In this document: positions 1-5,611 of the stretch, piece after piece | Position numbering within the stretch: position 1 is the stretch's first letter | Layout of the letters: each line of letters begins with the position of its first letter | Source: Baffinella frigidus | Lineage: Eukaryota > Cryptophyceae > Cryptomonadales > Baffinellaceae | DNA: 12,244 nucleotides | NCBI GenBank assembly: GCA_026770585.1 | Contig: MU646412.1 | Location: forward strand, 768,626 to 780,869 | Direction of reading: 5' to 3' | Program-made: the position numbers and the translations under genes | Notes under the pieces: model-generated | Databases searched by the model: none | Told to the model about the DNA's origin: nothing | The model's input: the letters and a program-made list of their open reading frames with translations, nothing else

Positions 1-108
1 ATGAACAAGGGCTCCAATTCCGGCCACTTTTGGCATTTTTATCACAAAATAAAACTCTAAAACTTCAGAATCACGCCAAAAGTTGCCGGAATTGGAGCCC
101 TTGTTCAT
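1..108. repeat. Inverted-repeat element A
   Basis: Arms at 1-34 and 75-108 are reverse complements at 33 of 34 positions, starting ATGAACAAGGGCTCCAATTC and separated by a 40-base AT-rich loop. The element touches the window edge, so the left arm may be longer. No second copy is seen here. The symmetry is direct observation; calling it a MITE-like element is inference from the many similar structures nearby. Confidence 0.85.
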
Positions 109-179
109 ATTTTCATGTCGGTGAGTGGCCGACAGATGAGAAAACCGCTCTACGTGGAACAGTGATGATCAGTCCACCG

Positions 180-479
180 CAGTGGGACTTGTCCCGTACG
201 CCAGTTGGCTGACCACCAGCCCTCACGGTTTGCACAAGTGGAAAATTGCGTACCAGTTTTAAAACTCAAAACACCTTGCTTTGGTTTTTTAAAAAATAAC
301 CGACGCCGGAATCCGGCGGTCTTCCAGGGCATTACGTACCGCCAAATTCGACCGTTTGTGCAACCCGTGAGGGTTGGTGGCAGTGGGATTTGTCCCGTTC
401 GACAGTTGACTGAACTGGGCAGGGGTTGTACCACGGCGATGACTAAACTGGGCAGACTGTGAACCAGGACGCGTGCTGA
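180..479. repeat. Degenerate 33-bp tandem array, split by B1
   Basis: Units of 33 bp lie at 180-212, 381-413, 414-446 and 447-479. The first two agree at 29 of 33 positions (both start CAGTGGGA and end CTGA). Later units share GTTGACTGAACTGGGCAGG or GATGACTAAACTGGGCAG. The GTTGRCT motif at 204 and the one at 405 are 201 bases apart, exactly 33 plus the 168 bp of element B1, so B1 sits at a unit boundary. Related units recur at 1487-1508 and 4712-4773. Confidence 0.8.
213..380. mobile_element. Inverted-repeat element B1 (MITE-like)
   Basis: This 168-bp element has terminal arms at 213-237 and 356-380 that pair at 23 of 25 positions (CCACCAGCCCTCACGG...). The 16-bp outer end, CCACCARCCCTCACGG, is shared with B2 (2792-2941), and CCCTCACGG with B3 (5187-5344). 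The interior is AT-rich with no coding potential. It interrupts a 33-bp tandem array exactly between two units. No clean target-site duplication can be separated from the array itself. Confidence 0.85.
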
Positions 480-497
480 TTAGTCGACACTTGCGGG
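461..497. repeat. Dispersed 37-bp repeat next to C1
   Basis: This stretch matches 1963-1999 at 33 of 37 positions (core CCAGGACGCG, CTGATTAGTC, TTGCGGG). Here it is cut off by element C1 right after TTGCGGG; at 1999 the sequence continues into TGGTCGAGACCTGG. The 1963 copy therefore serves as a possible related empty site for the left boundary of C1. Confidence 0.75.
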
Positions 498-830
498 AGT
501 TTCCGTTACCTTATCCGTAGGAACCCCCCTAGGTCCCTACGGGTTTCCTACCGTAGGGTCCTAGGTCTTATCGCTTAAGGGTTATTCGAAATCCCTTGGA
601 AGTCCGCTGTGTGTGGAGGGTCAACACTTGCGTGGGTCCAGCGCTGCCTCAGTAAATCCGGGCTCCTCATTTAATAAATATATTTAGATGAGGACTCCGT
701 ACAAACGCTTCACCACACAGCGGACTTCGAAGGGATTTTGAATAACCCCTCAGCGATAAGGCCTACGACCCTACGGTAGGCGACCCGTAGGGACATAGGG
801 GGGTTCCTGCGGATAAGATAACGGAAACTC
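497..830. mobile_element. Long-arm foldback element C1
   Basis: Arms of about 118-120 bases (497-616 and 713-830) are near-perfect reverse complements, from GAGTTTCCGTTACCTTATCC to GTCCGCTGTGTG. Each arm carries the 11-mer CCTACSGTAGG (547-557; 770-780). The loop holds a smaller AT-rich symmetry around ATTTAATAAATATATTTAG. The right arm plus its 3' flank recurs as C2 (3417-3533). Reading frames through the arms give similar peptides on both strands (RRNPPxSLRV), which is a consequence of the inverted repeat rather than evidence of a gene. Confidence 0.9.
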
Positions 831-876
831 GGCCCGAAATGGGCCGAAAACCCCTTCGTGGCCCGCTGTGTGGGTA
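831..876. repeat. 3' tail shared by C1 and C2, with hairpin
   Basis: The sequence after the C1 arm, with a CGGCCC/GGGCCG hairpin and then CCCCTTCGTGGCCCGCTGTGTGG, is also present after the C2 arm (3504-3533, resuming at 3715). The repeat unit is therefore longer than the inverted arms. In C2 the tail is interrupted by AC between CTTCGT and the GCCCGCTGTGTGG part, making 831-876 the uninterrupted reference. Confidence 0.75.
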
Positions 877-1005
877 CAATGAGCATCTTCATCATCAACC
901 CCAAACCCTCAACCCGAACCCCTCGACATGATTTCACGTTGTTCCTGGCGATCACAACCCACACCCCGGCACACGCAAGGCAGTCACCTCGGACAGTTGG
1001 CTTCG

Positions 1006-1033
1006 GCGTCCGCGTGACCGGTCACGCGGGCGC
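1006..1033. repeat. 28-bp GC-rich palindrome
   Basis: The central 20 bases (1010-1029) form a perfect palindrome with half-site CCGCGTGACC. Four more bases on each side pair with a single mismatch. Any protein-binding or cruciform role is unknown. Confidence 0.85.
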
Positions 1034-1073
1034 ATCTTCATGTGAAAGAGCATCTTATTGCATTGAACACATC

Positions 1074-1109
1074 CAGCTTAACTCCCAGCTTAACTAGCCC
1101 AGCTTAACT
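1074..1109 (+). repeat. Three copies of CAGCTTAACT
   Basis: The 10-mer CAGCTTAACT occurs at 1074-1083, 1086-1095 and 1100-1109, with starts 12 and 14 bases apart. It is a short imperfect tandem repeat; no function is implied. Confidence 0.8.
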
Positions 1110-1266
1110 GCGGCAGAGCTAGGGAGTGTGAGACCTGGCATCCTTCTTCCAAGCTAAACGATTTCTGGTACACAACGAAGAGAATTTAAGCCCTAACTGT
1201 ACATAATGGCTCAAATTCCGCCCTGAATCTCTGAATCTGAGATAAATTTGGTAGTGTGAGACCTGG

Positions 1267-1455
1267 TAGAGCGTTTGCGGTAATTGTTGTCCGTTTTGGA
1301 CGTGCGGTTTTCCCGTTTTCCAATTTTGATTTGTACCAGAAGTGTCCATTTAAAGTTCGTACACCATTTTAAATGGACCCTTCTGGTACAAATCAAACCC
1401 GGGAAACGGGAAAACCGTATGTGCAAAACGGACAACAATGACTGCAAACGCTCTA
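1267..1455. mobile_element. Inverted-repeat element E1 with TA flanks
   Basis: Arms at 1267-1354 and 1368-1455 (88 bases each) pair well, from TAGAGCGTTTGCGG to GTCCATTTAAA, with a 13-base loop. The body GAGCG...CGCTC is flanked by TA on both sides, as expected for Tc1/mariner-like TA insertion. The flanks GAGACCTGG and TATCCTTCTTC, followed by AGGCCCTGCCAC, are contiguous in the copy at 2005-2037, which reads as an empty site. A shorter copy, E2, lies at 4260-4362. No transposase is present. Confidence 0.9.
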
Positions 1456-1650
1456 TATCCTTCTTCGAGGCCCTGCCACGCGCGGCAGTTGACTAAACCG
1501 GGAGGAAAGGCGAGGGTCACCGCACGTGTAGTAAATTGGACCCCCCTGGGGGGTCCGAGATTCTAAAGTGGCCAGTTTCAAGGGGGGTTGACTTTAGCAA
1601 AAACTCCTGGCTAGCAGTTTTAGCGGGCTTCGTTGGAGAGTGTAGCGAGA
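1456..1650. other. Repeat-derived gap between E1 and H1
   Basis: It starts with the continuation of the repeat interrupted by E1, then GCAGTTGACTAAACCGGGAGG (1487 onward), related to the 33-bp array. A perfect hairpin with arms GGACCCCCC/GGGGGGTCC around a single T sits at 1538-1556. The remainder has no recognised gene or repeat. Confidence 0.6.
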
Positions 1651-1941
1651 TCATCTCGAAACATACCTGAATCAGTTCCCTAATAAGCGTTTCCATTTCA
1701 TTAGGAGCCCTAACTAAATTCACTACGCCCCAACTAATTTCTCCTATCCAACCTCCTATTGAAAAGGAACTGATTCAGTTATCTTCCGAGATGAAATTCA
1801 TCTCGGAAGATAACTGAATCAGTTCGTTTTCAATAGGAGTTGAATAGGAGAAATTAGTTAGGGCATAGTAAATTTAATTTAGGCCTCCTAATTAAATTGA
1901 AACGCCAATTAGGGAACTGATTCAGTTATCTTTCGAGATGA
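1651..1941. mobile_element. Palindromic dimer element H1
   Basis: A 291-bp structure with arms 1651-1795 and 1797-1941 (145 bases each) around the single base 1796. Each arm is itself bounded by inverted ends: TCATCTCGAAA and CTGAATCAGTT outside, and TTCATCTCGGAAGATAACTG at the centre. The right arm matches H2 (8297-8440) end to end, and H2 occurs singly. H1 is therefore two H units fused head to head in inverted orientation, not simply a long-arm foldback. The unit is AT-rich and non-coding. Confidence 0.92.
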
Positions 1942-1962
1942 AAATAAGCCCGGGCTGGTTTT

Positions 1963-2037
1963 GTACCAGGACGCGTTCTGATTAGTCAACAGTTGCGGGT
2001 GGTCGAGACCTGGTATCCTTCTTCCAGGCCCTGCCAC
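1963..2037 (+). repeat. Dispersed repeat; empty site for E1 and C1
   Basis: Positions 1963-1999 match 461-497. Positions 2005-2037 (GAGACCTGGTATCCTTCTTC then CAGGCCCTGCCAC) match the joined flanks of E1 (1258-1266 plus 1456-1477), and partly 1130-1146. This is an uninterrupted copy of the host repeat that received C1 and E1 elsewhere. Confidence 0.8.
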
Positions 2038-2298
2038 CCCTCTTCCTCTTCCTCTTCCTCGCCACTACTCGTCACGTCCTGCGGCGGGGTTCCCAGTAAC
2101 AGTGTTACTCCGTCCACTTAGCAGCGGCCAAGCCCCCCCCCCCCCGGATATCCGGGGGAGACGCGGTTAGAATTACAGGGCAACGGATAAGATTCTAATA
2201 CAAATCGTTTAGATGGACTGTATCCGTGAGGCCTTCCGCGGCTGCTGAGTGGCTGGTGCCCCTCTGAGACAAAGGTTCAAACGCAAATTCATAGGCGA
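2038..2298. other. Low-complexity gap before F1
   Basis: It contains a short CTTCCT microsatellite (about 2040-2060), a 15-bp palindrome AGTAACA-G-TGTTACT (2095-2109), a run of 13 C (2133-2145) and, overlapping it, a perfect 18-bp palindrome with half-site CCCCCGGAT (2141-2158). No gene is seen. Confidence 0.6.
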
Positions 2299-2437
2299 GG
2301 CCACTCAATTTAAACCGTGTTTCTGCTATCTTGGGGTGGATTTTCTCCTTTATTAAAGCTATGTCGAAGCTAATATAGAAAAATAAGAGGGACACCACCC
2401 TTAAGATAGCATAAACGGCGGTTTAAATTGAGTGGCC
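2299..2437. mobile_element. Inverted-repeat element F1
   Basis: A 139-bp element with ends GGCCACTCAATTTAAACC and its reverse complement, subterminal CTATCTTGGGGTGG pairing with CCACCCTTAAGATAG, and a conserved centre AAAGCTATGTCGAAGCTAA. The same layout is found in F2, F3 and F4. A reading frame through it on the minus strand recurs in F4 only because the repeat recurs. Confidence 0.88.
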
Positions 2438-2490
2438 ACACACACATCAAAATGGCCTGAGTGATTTCTCTCGTAGACAGCTCGTGCAAC

Positions 2491-2617
2491 GGGGGGGGGG
2501 GGTATGGTTTAGGGTTTAGGGTTTAGGGTTCAGGGTTCAGGGTTTAGGATTTCTAGGGTTTCTAGGGTTTAATGTTTAGGGGTGCGGGATTTGGATTCAT
2601 GGTTTAGGGTTTAGGGT
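2491..2617 (+). repeat. Poly-G run and interstitial TTTAGGG repeats
   Basis: A run of 12 G (2491-2502) is followed from 2507 by TTTAGGG repeats and variants (TTCAGGG, TTTCTAGGG, TTTAATG), ending with two more clean units near 2602-2617. TTTAGGG is the telomere repeat of many plants, several algae and alveolates. Units are intermixed with variants, so this is a degenerate interstitial block rather than a chromosome end. Confidence 0.85.
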
Positions 2618-2650
2618 CCGTCATAAGGCTCATAGACTACAGGACCACGC

Positions 2651-2781
2651 TTATCCGGGAACAAGTATTTTTCTTTTAAAAAATCCGTACGAAAATTACC
2701 ACACAATTGCTTCGGACGTGACCAGTTGTGTAGTAATTTTCATTGCCAGCTTTTAAAAGAAAAATACTTGTTCCCGGATAA
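2651..2781 (+). mobile_element. Inverted-repeat element Z1
   Basis: The terminal arms 2651-2681 and 2751-2781 are perfect reverse complements over 31 bases (TTATCCGGGAACAAGTATTT...). Inside lie the Z core arms, GAAAATTACCACACAA and TTGTGTAGTAATTTTC, around GCTTCGGACGTGACC. Z2 (3284-3409) is the same element inverted. Perfect arms suggest recent insertion or active homogenisation. Confidence 0.9.
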
Positions 2782-2791
2782 ACGCAACTTA

Positions 2792-2941
2792 CCACCAACC
2801 CTCACGGCGTGGGCAAACCGACAATTTTCGTTTGGGGATTTCAAGGGGGATGAAGTCGGAATCCGACTTCAACGGCTCCAATTCCCCTTGAAACCGGGAA
2901 CTCGGAAACCGTCGATTTGCCCAAGCCGTGAGGGTTGGTGG
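2792..2941. mobile_element. Inverted-repeat element B2
   Basis: A 150-bp element with ends CCACCAACCCTCACGG shared with B1 and arms 2792-2819/2914-2941. Pairing continues inward, ending in a central GAAGTCGGA/TCCGACTTC stem near 2852-2869. Subterminal bases (CGTGGGCAAACC) differ from B1 and B3 but match their own partner arm. It follows Z1 by 10 bases and precedes AB by 7. Confidence 0.88.
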
Positions 2942-2948
2942 TTAGGCT

Positions 2949-3100
2949 CTTATCTCAGAAAACGAGTTCTAAAACTCGTTTTCTTAAGTCAATTCCCCTA
3001 CAAATTCGTCAACTTATTCTTTACTCTCCGCATAAGTTGACAAAATTGTAGGGGAATTGACTTAAGAAAACGAGTTTTAGAACTCGTTTTCTGAGATAAG
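2949..3100. mobile_element. Inverted-repeat element AB with a hairpin in each arm
   Basis: Arms 2949-3016 and 3033-3100 pair at 66 of 68 positions (CTTATCTCAGAAAACGAGTT...). Within each arm GAAAACGAGTT and AACTCGTTTTC form their own short hairpin, so two alternative foldings exist: two small hairpins, or one long stem. Only one copy is seen here. Confidence 0.9.
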
Positions 3101-3132
3101 CTCGAGAGTACTAAAAAAGGAGCAGAAGGGTT

Positions 3133-3280
3133 CCACTTAGTGGACTACAGACCTTCCAACAAACGTCAACTTTTCCAGAGATAATTGACTTTTAAGGATT
3201 TTCTGGTGTGAATTTGGTCACGTAACACCCCAGAATCCGGCCCCAAATTCAAATGCCTTGAAGCCCACCGAGTGGTAGGG
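3133..3280 (+). repeat. Dispersed repeat Y1
   Basis: The stretch with AGTGGACTAC, CCAGAGATAATTGACTT, AATTTGGTCACGTAACACCC, GAATCCGGCCCC and GAAGCCCACYGWGTGG recurs inverted at 10217-10360 (Y2); its second half recurs at 11228-11313 (Y3). It has no clear terminal inverted repeats. It may be an older, decayed element. Confidence 0.75.
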
Positions 3281-3283
3281 TTA

Positions 3284-3409
3284 ATCCGGGAACAAGGATT
3301 TTTCTTTATCAGCTGGCAATGAAAATTACTATACAACGGGTCACGTCCGAAGCAATTGTGTGGTAATTTTCGTGCAGATTTTTTAAAAGAAAAATGCTTG
3401 TTCCCGGAT
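3284..3409 (-). mobile_element. Inverted-repeat element Z2
   Basis: This element is Z1 in inverted orientation: ends ATCCGGGAACAAG and reverse complement (23 of 24 paired), core TGGCAATGAAAATTACTA, centre GGTCACGTCCGAAGCAATTG. It lies between Y1 and C2. Confidence 0.9.
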
Positions 3410-3416
3410 GAGGGTG

Positions 3417-3730
3417 TACCCCCTTAGCGACAAGACCTAGGACCCTACGGTAGGCAACCCGTAGGGACATAGGGGGGTTCCTACGGGTAAGGTAACGGAA
3501 ACTCTGCCCACAATGGGCCGAACATCCCTTCGTCCACACGAGGCTATCCATGCTAACAGAATAAAAGAACATTTTAAAATTTGTGGGGAAATGATCACGT
3601 TTCCGTACGGATGTCCGTACGGAAACGTGATCAAATGCTGACTTCTGGCGTGTTTCCTGGGCAATAATCCAATAATTAACTTATGAATCTGTTCGCATGG
3701 ATAGCCTCGTGTGGGTAGCCCGCTGTGTGG
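3417..3730. mobile_element. Partial element C2, interrupted by AC
   Basis: Positions 3417-3533 match the right arm and tail of C1 (GCGACAAGACCTAGGACC, CCCTACGGTAGGC, GTAGGGACATAGGGGGGTTC, then GGGCCGAACATCCCTTCGT). The tail resumes at 3715 as GTAGCCCGCTGTGTGG after AC. No left arm is present, so C2 is a half-element or only the 3' portion was copied. Confidence 0.8.
3534..3714. mobile_element. Inverted-repeat element AC, nested in C2
   Basis: The ends are CCACACGAGGCTATCCATGC and its reverse complement. A separate perfect 40-base palindrome lies inside at 3593-3632 (GATCACGTTTCCGTACGGA, TG, then the reverse complement). AC splits CTTCGT from GCCCGCTGTGTGG, which are adjacent in C1 (about 855-875). 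GT flanks both sides (3532-3533, 3715-3716) and could be a minimal target duplication. Confidence 0.88.
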
Positions 3731-3733
3731 GGT

Positions 3734-3944
3734 GTACCACCAGCAACCCGTAGCAGCTTATACCGGGTACTCGCAAGGATTCGGGTATTTTATTGAAAAA
3801 ATAACCTTCCCTATGACCCTACAGCAGGAAACCCTAGGGACCTCGAATTGCTGACGGGAGATACCGAAGAGATTTCTCCGGTTTAACTGAAAATTACTAC
3901 AGTACCGGATCCGGATATAAGCTGCAACGGGTTGCTGGTGGTAC
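3734..3944 (+). mobile_element. Inverted-repeat element J0
   Basis: Arms 3734-3760 and 3918-3944 pair at 26 of 27 positions (GTACCACCAGCAACCCGTAG...). J1 (4962-5168) is the same family in opposite orientation. The interior holds a decayed CCTACNGTAGG-like motif and GAAAATTACTACAG, resembling the core motif of family Z. GTAC occurs at both ends and may be a target duplication; C1's tail also reads GTGTGGGTAC at the equivalent place. Confidence 0.88.
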
Positions 3945-4197
3945 CAGCTCCGGTTCGATGGAAGTCTCCTCGTCGTCGTCGGATGCATCCTCCTGATCCA
4001 CGGCAGGTCACTACAGGGAATTTCAGGACGCACCGGTTCGTTTCGTGGTACTAAATGGTACGTAGCCACCCCGCCAAGTCGCGACGGTTCGTCTTTCCAC
4101 GCCTGGTCGGAACACACAATTTCCAGATCCGGGTACAAATATTTAAACAGACTTGTACACTGAAATTCCGAGTTATGACCTGGCGTGGCATGTGTGA
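3945..4197. other. Gap without recognised repeats or gene
   Basis: A short GTC run (TCGTCGTCGTCGG, about 3971-3983) and a weak GTACAAATATT...CTTGTAC symmetry near 4133-4160 are all that stands out. A minus-strand open frame runs through here and on into J0, but its C-terminal part is J0 sequence and no domain is recognisable. Confidence 0.5.
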
Positions 4198-4380
4198 GGC
4201 CACTCAATTTGAACCGCCTTTTATGCTATGTTAAGGGTGGTTTCTCTCTTATTTTGCTGTAGAGCGTTTGCGGTAACTGTTGTCCGTTTTGGACGTACGG
4301 TTTCCCCGTTTCCCCGTTTTGAAATGGACTTGTAGGACGTGACAATTACCGCAAACGCTCTATTAGCTTCGGCATAGCTT
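4198..4380. mobile_element. Element F2, split by E2 and truncated
   Basis: Starts GGCCACTCAATTTGAACCGCC, then CTATGTTAAGGGTGG and CTCTTATTTTGCTG. After E2 it resumes with TTAGCTTCGGCATAGCTT, the centre of the F family. The other half is missing and is replaced by the repeat starting TTCGCAGCCAGCTCAGAG at 4379. Confidence 0.85.
4260..4362. mobile_element. Element E2, nested in F2 with TA duplication
   Basis: The left part matches E1 (TAGAGCGTTTGCGGTAACTG, then TTGTCCGTTTTGGACGTACG). The right arm is short: only AATTACCGCAAACGCTCTA remains. The body 4262-4360 is bounded by TA at 4260-4261 and 4361-4362. Removing the body and one TA restores a continuous F-family centre, so this is a clear TA insertion. 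Confidence 0.88.
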
Positions 4381-4673
4381 CGCAGCCAGCTCAGAGATAG
4401 TTGAGGGGGAGAAGAGACGTTCATTGCCCTTATGACGTCGGGACCATCAACGCTACGCTAGACCTGAGTGTGGGCAATCGCTTCGATTCGCTTTACACAA
4501 ACAGCCCGGATTTCCGGTCTTTTCTCCAAAATTTGACATAATTTCCTGGGGATTTATCGAAATTGACTTTGGCGATTGCTTCCACTCAGGTCTAGCGTAG
4601 CAAGGCGTCCATGTTCGCAGCCAGCTCAGAGGCACTTGAGGGGGAGGAAAGTGAACTTATGACGTCGGACCAT
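4379..4673 (+). repeat. Direct repeat flanking element G
   Basis: TTCGCAGCCAGCTCAGAG, TTGAGGGGGAG, CTTATGACGTCGG and ACCAT occur in the same order at 4379-4446 and 4614-4673, with small indels between. This pair of about 60-68 bp flanks G. It is too long for a target duplication and more likely an older tandem duplication into which G inserted. Confidence 0.78.
4452..4601. mobile_element. Inverted-repeat element G
   Basis: The ends GCTACGCTAGACCTGAGTG and the reverse complement (CACTCAGGTCTAGCGTAGC) pair, and pairing continues inward with mismatches as GGCAATCGC/GCGATTGC. The AT-rich interior is non-coding. One copy in this window. Confidence 0.87.
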
Positions 4674-4711
4674 ACACTTAAGGCGTCCAGAGAGGGCTCG
4701 AACTGAAGAGG

Positions 4712-4773
4712 CAGTTGACTAAACCGGGCAGGGTGTGTACCGGGGAGATGACTGATCCGGGGAGGATTAGTAC
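4712..4773 (+). repeat. Two units of the 33-bp dispersed repeat
   Basis: GTTGACTAAACCGGGCAGG at 4714 and GATGACTGATCCGGGGAGG at 4747 are 33 bases apart, the same period as the array at 180-479. Both are followed by a GTACC-like motif. Confidence 0.75.
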
Positions 4774-4778
4774 CTAGC

Positions 4779-4951
4779 GCCAAAAGCTTCCGCCAGCGGA
4801 CCCCCTAGGTGGTCCGCTGGCGAGGGACTTACACGCTCTAAAATGATCTTAAAAGCAAGTTCAGGACTTTTGAAACCCGAAATTGTTTTCCATTATAATT
4901 TTTGTACGGAGTCGCGTCCAAATAAGGGGTTCGCTGGCGAAAGCTTTTTGC
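4779..4951 (+). mobile_element. Inverted-repeat element I1, three-part complementarity
   Basis: Ends are GCCAAAAGCTTCCGCCAGCG (from 4779) and CGCTGGCGAAAGC (ending 4951). Immediately inside the left end a 32-bp near-palindrome (4791-4822) carries a second reverse copy, GGTCCGCTGGCG. The left CGCCAGCGG can thus pair either with the adjacent copy or with the far end. The body (TCAGGACTTTTGAAACCC, TTTTCCATTATAATTTTTGT) matches I2 at 8915. No coding sequence. Confidence 0.88.
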
Positions 4952-4961
4952 ATGATACCAG

Positions 4962-5168
4962 CCACCAGCAACCCGTCGCAGCTTATAACCGGGTCGGGTA
5001 CTGTAGTAATTTTCAGTCAAACCAAGGACATCTCCTTGAATCTCCCCGTCAGCAATTCCCAGGTCTCTAGGTCCTCCTACCGTAGGGTGGTACCAATAAA
5101 TTAAAAAACGAATTCCATTCCCGGATTCTTGCAAGGATCCGGCAAAAGCTGCTACGGGTTGCTGGTGG
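4962..5168 (-). mobile_element. Inverted-repeat element J1
   Basis: Arms 4962-4984 and 5146-5168 pair at 22 of 23 positions (CCACCAGCAACCCGTCGCAG...). The interior is the reverse of J0, including CTGTAGTAATTTTCAG, CCGTCAGCAATTCC and an intact CCTACCGTAGG at 5076-5086. Confidence 0.88.
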
Positions 5169-5186
5169 TAGTCACACGCCCAGCAG

Positions 5187-5344
5187 CCCTCACGGAAGGA
5201 CCAAAAGGTCAATTTTCGACCTTTCTCCAAAAGTCGTTTTTGCACTGAGGCGCAGGGTCAACTTTTGCCAGCCCCCCTTATCTGGGGGGTCTGGCAAGGC
5301 AAATCCGAGGCCTGAGAATCGACGATTTGGTCTTTCCGTGAGGG
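5187..5344. mobile_element. Inverted-repeat element B3
   Basis: The ends CCCTCACGGAAGGACCAAA and TTTGGTCTTTCCGTGAGGG pair with one mismatch. CCCTCACGG is shared with B1 and B2, while the following bases are specific to this copy. A second stem, GCCAGCCCCCC/GGGGGGTCTGGC, with one unpaired base lies at 5268-5295. The right end runs directly into L1. Confidence 0.8.
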
Positions 5345-5350
5345 TGAGTG

Positions 5351-5509
5351 CACTCCGACCCACAAGATTCCAGCTAAGTCAACCAGCTCACCTAAGTCAA
5401 CTTTCCCCTGATTTCGTTTAGATGGACCCTGCCACCATGGCCGGCATTTGACTTAAGGCGCTGGTTTTCGGGGGGAGTTGACTTAGGCGAAATGTTCTGG
5501 ATCCGAGTG
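5351..5509 (+). mobile_element. Inverted-repeat element L1
   Basis: A 159-bp element with imperfect ends CACTCCGACCCACAAGATTC and reverse complement, subterminal CTAAGTCAAC pairing with GTTGACTTAG, and a second inner TAAGTCAAC/TTGACTTAA pair. L2 (9554-9712) has the same length and strong identity throughout. Confidence 0.87.
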
Positions 5510-5611
5510 GAGTGGGCCCTTCTGTCTGTTCCATTCCGCGATCCGAACCCCGCGGACAACCAGCGGGACCCCACCTCGAAGATCGGCCTTTCGGAATCGA
5601 GGGTTTGCACG

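Larger units (their letters stand above)
877..1257. other. Gene-free stretch with short symmetries
   Basis: No convincing coding sequence is seen. It holds a 28-bp palindrome at 1006-1033, three TTAACT-containing direct repeats at 1074-1109, and at 1126-1146 a partial copy (GTGTGAGACCTGGCATCCTTC) of the dispersed repeat that E1 interrupts. Confidence 0.6.

Noticed and set aside
180-479. CRISPR array
   Set aside because: Units are contiguous and degenerate, without unique spacers of regular size, and the context is eukaryotic.
710-964. Minus-strand peptide shared with 3309-3572
   Set aside because: It is the translation of the C1 and C2 arms; the same peptide also reads on the plus strand of the other arm.
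2195-2398. Minus-strand peptide resembling one at 7404-7634
   Set aside because: The similarity comes entirely from F1 and F4 being the same non-coding repeat.
3758-4207. Long minus-strand open frame
   Set aside because: Its C-terminal part is element J0; the remainder shows no domain and no codon pattern.
4379-4673. Target-site duplication of element G
   Set aside because: At about 60-68 bp with internal indels it is far too long; an older duplication is more likely.
4791-4822. Rho-independent terminator
   Set aside because: The hairpin has no T tract after it and belongs to element I1.
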